Shown piece after piece: positions 61,702 to 64,000 of a stretch of 64,000 bases of DNA (its first letter is position 1; each line of letters starts with the position of its first letter). The translations under genes and the position numbers were made by a program. The notes below the pieces were generated by a model that ran no database searches, was not told the origin of the DNA, and was given only the letters and a program-made list of their open reading frames with translations. Source of the stretch: Candidatus Puniceispirillum sp. (GTDB lineage Bacteria; Pseudomonadota; Alphaproteobacteria; Puniceispirillales; Puniceispirillaceae); assembly GCA_028383305.1 (NCBI GenBank), contig JAOEVD010000005.1, forward strand, positions 54,188-118,187, given 5' to 3'.

Positions 61702-63612
61702 TTATGCTGATTTTGGCTGGCGTTGGAAAAAGCGCACGCCATTGCCAAGCAGAACTGGCACCTTTGCCCCAAGAACAAGCATTGCCGGCGTCGCCACCAA
61801 AGTAAGCATGGTGGCAAAGGTCAGGCCGCCAGCAATCGTGCTTGATAGTTGTGTCCACCATTGCGATGACGGCGCGCCAATCAGAATTTCCCGATCAACC
61901 AAAATAATGGTCATTTCAAATACCATCGGAATCAAACCCAGAATTGTCGTAATCGCTGTCAAGATAACTGGCCGGAATCGAACCAGCCCTGACCGGAACG
62001 CCGACTCAGCAGGCGAATAGCCACGTTTACGATATTCGTTAAACGTGTCGATCAACACAATATTATTATTCACCACAATACCGGCAAGCGCGATCACACC
62101 AAGCCCCGACATGACAATGCCAAAGGGGCGGCCACTAATCCACAGCCCCAAAAACACTCCGCCTGTCGATAAGATGATTGCCGACATTGTGACAATCGCC
62201 TGCCAGCCAGAATTAAACTGAACCATAAGCACGATCAACATCAACAACAGTGAAATGCCAAACGCCTTGCCAAGAAAATTCTGCGTTTCGGCAATGTCTT
62301 CACCCTCGCCACCAAATTGGATATCAACCGCATTATTGATCGGATTTTCCAACAAGGACTGGCGCAATTTTTCAATCATATCGGCAGGCAATAAGCCGGT
62401 TCTGACGCTTGATTGAATATACATGTAACGCTGGCCATCTTTACGTTCAATATCACCACTCTTGACCCTAGGCTCAAGGCTGGCAAATACCGAAAGCGGC
62501 ACATAAGACCCATCGGTTGTTGGCACGCGCAATTCTTTAAGCCGGTCAAGATTACGCTGATCGCCCATAAAGCGCATGACGACATCCAGCTCATCTTCTG
62601 AATCATCTGGCCGGTAATCTGAAATGCGCATGCCGCGTGTCAGCATTTTAATCATCATGCCAAGGCCGGAAATGGAAACACCATGACGGCTGGCGGCATC
62701 GCGATCAGTGACAAGCGACCATTCAGTTCCGGGCAAGGGGCGACTGTCCGTCACATCAATAAAACCGCCAATTTCATTCATTCTGGCGATCATATCGCTT
62801 GTCGCCGCGCCGATCTCATCAAGTGAAATGCCAACAATATCAATACGGATTGGCTGGGATGACCCCGGCCCTTGCTGCTGTTTCTGGATATTATAATCGG
62901 CACCAGCAAGCGCGGTAACACGCGCCCGCATTTCGTCAATCAGAACCTCGGCTTTGTCGCGCTCTTGCCAATCGGCAAAAACAGTGCGAATCGTGCCAAC
63001 CGAATCGCGCGGTGCCTGATTACCAGCCCCGCCCGACCGGAACGATTTGCCATAGAAATCGCGAACCCCGGGCTGCGTCAGAATGCTGTCTTCGGCGGTT
63101 TTGACCAGCTTGTCACGTTCTTTGGCTGACAGATCACCGCGCGCCAGCACCTGCACCTGTGCTTGATCCGGCTCGATATCAGGAAAGAAAGACACACCAA
63201 GACCAGCCGAAGCATAGCCATAAAAAGACACAAACATAAATCCAACAACACTGACCATCACGATGGCTGGCCGGTGGATGGCAAATTTCAAAACCGCCCG
63301 ATAAAATCGCGGTGCCGTTGCTGAAATTGAGGTTGAATCAATGCGCTTTTTACCAATAAAACCACCAAGCACCGGAATGAAAATTAACGCCATCAGCAAT
63401 GATGCGATCAAAACCGCAATCACCGTCATTGGCAGATATTGCATAAATTGCCCAACAATGCCCGGCCAGAATAATAGCGGCATGAACACCATCAAGGTGG
63501 TGATTGTTGACGAAATAATCGGCCACGCCATGCGTTGCGCGCCAATCTTATAGGCCTCGCGCCGGTTTTTCCCCCATGGCAATTTGCCGGTCGGCATATT
63601 CGGTGGTGACAA
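61702..63612 (-). CDS. RND efflux pump permease, C-terminal part (frameshifted)
   Basis: The larger, downstream piece of an AcrB/HAE1-type inner-membrane pump: 636 codons read open from 63612, but the authentic sequence begins about KNRREAYKIG, encoded near 63570. It has the fourth-helix region LLFWPGIVGQFMQYLPMTVIAVL, a large periplasmic loop FFPDIEPDQAQVQVLARG, the second-half pore domain, and the closing helices (GLGVIALAGIVVNNNIVLIDTF, FRPVILTAITTILGLIPMVFEM). The upstream part is one frame away (63548-64000). No stop or deletion is otherwise seen. Confidence 0.85.
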   Translation of the reverse strand: MSPPNMPTGKLPWGKNRREAYKIGAQRMAWPIISSTITTLMVFMPLLFWPGIVGQFMQYLPMTVIAVLIASLLMALIFIPVLGGFIGKKRIDSTSISATAPRFYRAVLKFAIHRPAIVMVSVVGFMFVSFYGYASAGLGVSFFPDIEPDQAQVQVLARGDLSAKERDKLVKTAEDSILTQPGVRDFYGKSFRSGGAGNQAPRDSVGTIRTVFADWQERDKAEVLIDEMRARVTALAGADYNIQKQQQGPGSSQPIRIDIVGISLDEIGAATSDMIARMNEIGGFIDVTDSRPLPGTEWSLVTDRDAASRHGVSISGLGMMIKMLTRGMRISDYRPDDSEDELDVVMRFMGDQRNLDRLKELRVPTTDGSYVPLSVFASLEPRVKSGDIERKDGQRYMYIQSSVRTGLLPADMIEKLRQSLLENPINNAVDIQFGGEGEDIAETQNFLGKAFGISLLLMLIVLMVQFNSGWQAIVTMSAIILSTGGVFLGLWISGRPFGIVMSGLGVIALAGIVVNNNIVLIDTFNEYRKRGYSPAESAFRSGLVRFRPVILTAITTILGLIPMVFEMTIILVDREILIGAPSSQWWTQLSSTIAGGLTFATMLTLVATPAMLVLGAKVPVLLGNGVRFFQRQPKSA

Positions 63613-64000
63613 TCACCCCATCAACAAGCATGCCCGCAACAAGAATCAATGAAAAGAGAACAACGATATTCATCGTGATGCCAAGCGCATTTAGCGCCGT
63701 GATGCCAACAAAGAACGATCCGGGAATGGCAAGACCAACAAGGGTTGCATTGCGAAGCCCCAAAGTGGCAAGCACAACAACCATCACGATAATAACCGCT
63801 GCGCCAACATTATTCCCAAGGTCGCGAAGCAGATTGCGAACCTGTTTTGAATCATCAAATAAATAGCTGACTTTTACTTCGGGGCTGATTTGTGGGGCAG
63901 CCGCATCAATGATTATACGCGCCGCCTCAACCACTTCAATGACGTTTGACCCCACCCGTTTACGAACATCAAGAACAATGGCCTTTTCGCCATTGACCCG
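63548..64000 (-). pseudogene. RND efflux pump permease, N-terminal part (cut by window and frameshift)
   Basis: Upstream part of the same pump, read open from the window edge (no start inside) to a premature stop at 63548. It encodes the end of the first periplasmic domain (VNGEKAIVLDVRKRVGSNVIEVVEAARIIID), membrane helices with LATLGLRNATLVGLAIPGSFFVGITALNALGITMNIVVLFSLILVAGMLVDGVIVTTEYADRQIAMG, then frame loss. The run TTTTTCCCCC (63566-63575 on the plus strand) has one base too many; removing one gives MGKNRREAYKIG, matching the family. The gene may be truly broken or the read may be wrong. Confidence 0.82.

Noticed and set aside
1..64000. CRISPR arrays, tRNA or rRNA genes, insertion sequences, prophage
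   Set aside because: No spaced repeats, no cloverleaf with a T-arm motif, no transposase or phage genes were recognised in either strand.

Overview
This 64-kb window is dense, single-copy chromosomal sequence from a heterotrophic, probably marine alphaproteobacterium. Gene content (taurine and polyamine uptake and catabolism, a membrane pyrophosphatase, an ectoine-hydrolase-like gene, two photolyases, many amino-acid-type ABC transporters) fits the SAR116/Puniceispirillales or Roseobacter-like coastal lineages. That placement is inferred from gene content and no phylogeny was run. I saw no rRNA, tRNA, CRISPR array, insertion sequence or prophage. Both ends cut genes: an FAD oxidoreductase at base 1 and an RND efflux pump at base 64000.

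Region by region. 1-9.9 kb: housekeeping and small-molecule genes (ABC-F ATPase, a LysR/AzoR divergent pair with a structured leader, Ung, an EamA exporter, an SDR, a YciB-like membrane protein and a DUF3833-like lipoprotein). 10-13 kb: two different photolyases overlapping by 4 bp, an iron-sulfur (6-4)-type enzyme and a CPD-type enzyme. 13-19 kb: an acyl-CoA synthetase and enoyl-CoA hydratase pair, an amino-acid ABC transporter with a divergent binding-protein gene, and a GST. 19-23.5 kb: an EamA exporter, PyrC, and a zinc-uptake operon znuC-znuB-zur behind a perfect Zur box (no znuA here).

23.5-34.5 kb is a polyamine island. It holds two PuuA-like gamma-glutamylpolyamine synthetases, a SpuC-like aminotransferase, a PuuB-like oxidase, agmatinase and a complete PotFGHI-type transporter, with two inverted-repeat operator candidates between the divergent spuC-like and puuB-like genes. 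34.7-36.7 kb is a membrane pyrophosphatase with a recognisable promoter and terminator.

37.2-51.2 kb is a sulfonate (taurine) island: soeABC (sulfite dehydrogenase), pta, tauR, a taurine:pyruvate-type aminotransferase, an FAD monooxygenase and tauABC. Two copies of one operator, CTGGTACCA-N13-CTGGTTCCA, lie in front of the pta-soeABC operon and in front of the aminotransferase operon, tying both halves to the TauR/MocR regulator. The carbon-sulfur lyase xsc, which should connect the two halves, is not in the window. The TauC permease carries an unusual extension of about 440 residues at its N terminus.

51.4-64 kb: TrhO, glutathionyl-hydroquinone reductase, Rpe, glutaryl-CoA dehydrogenase, a doeA-like/M20 deacetylase/EamA operon, glutathione-dependent formaldehyde dehydrogenase, an amidase, and an RND pump broken by a one-base frameshift in a G5A5 run.
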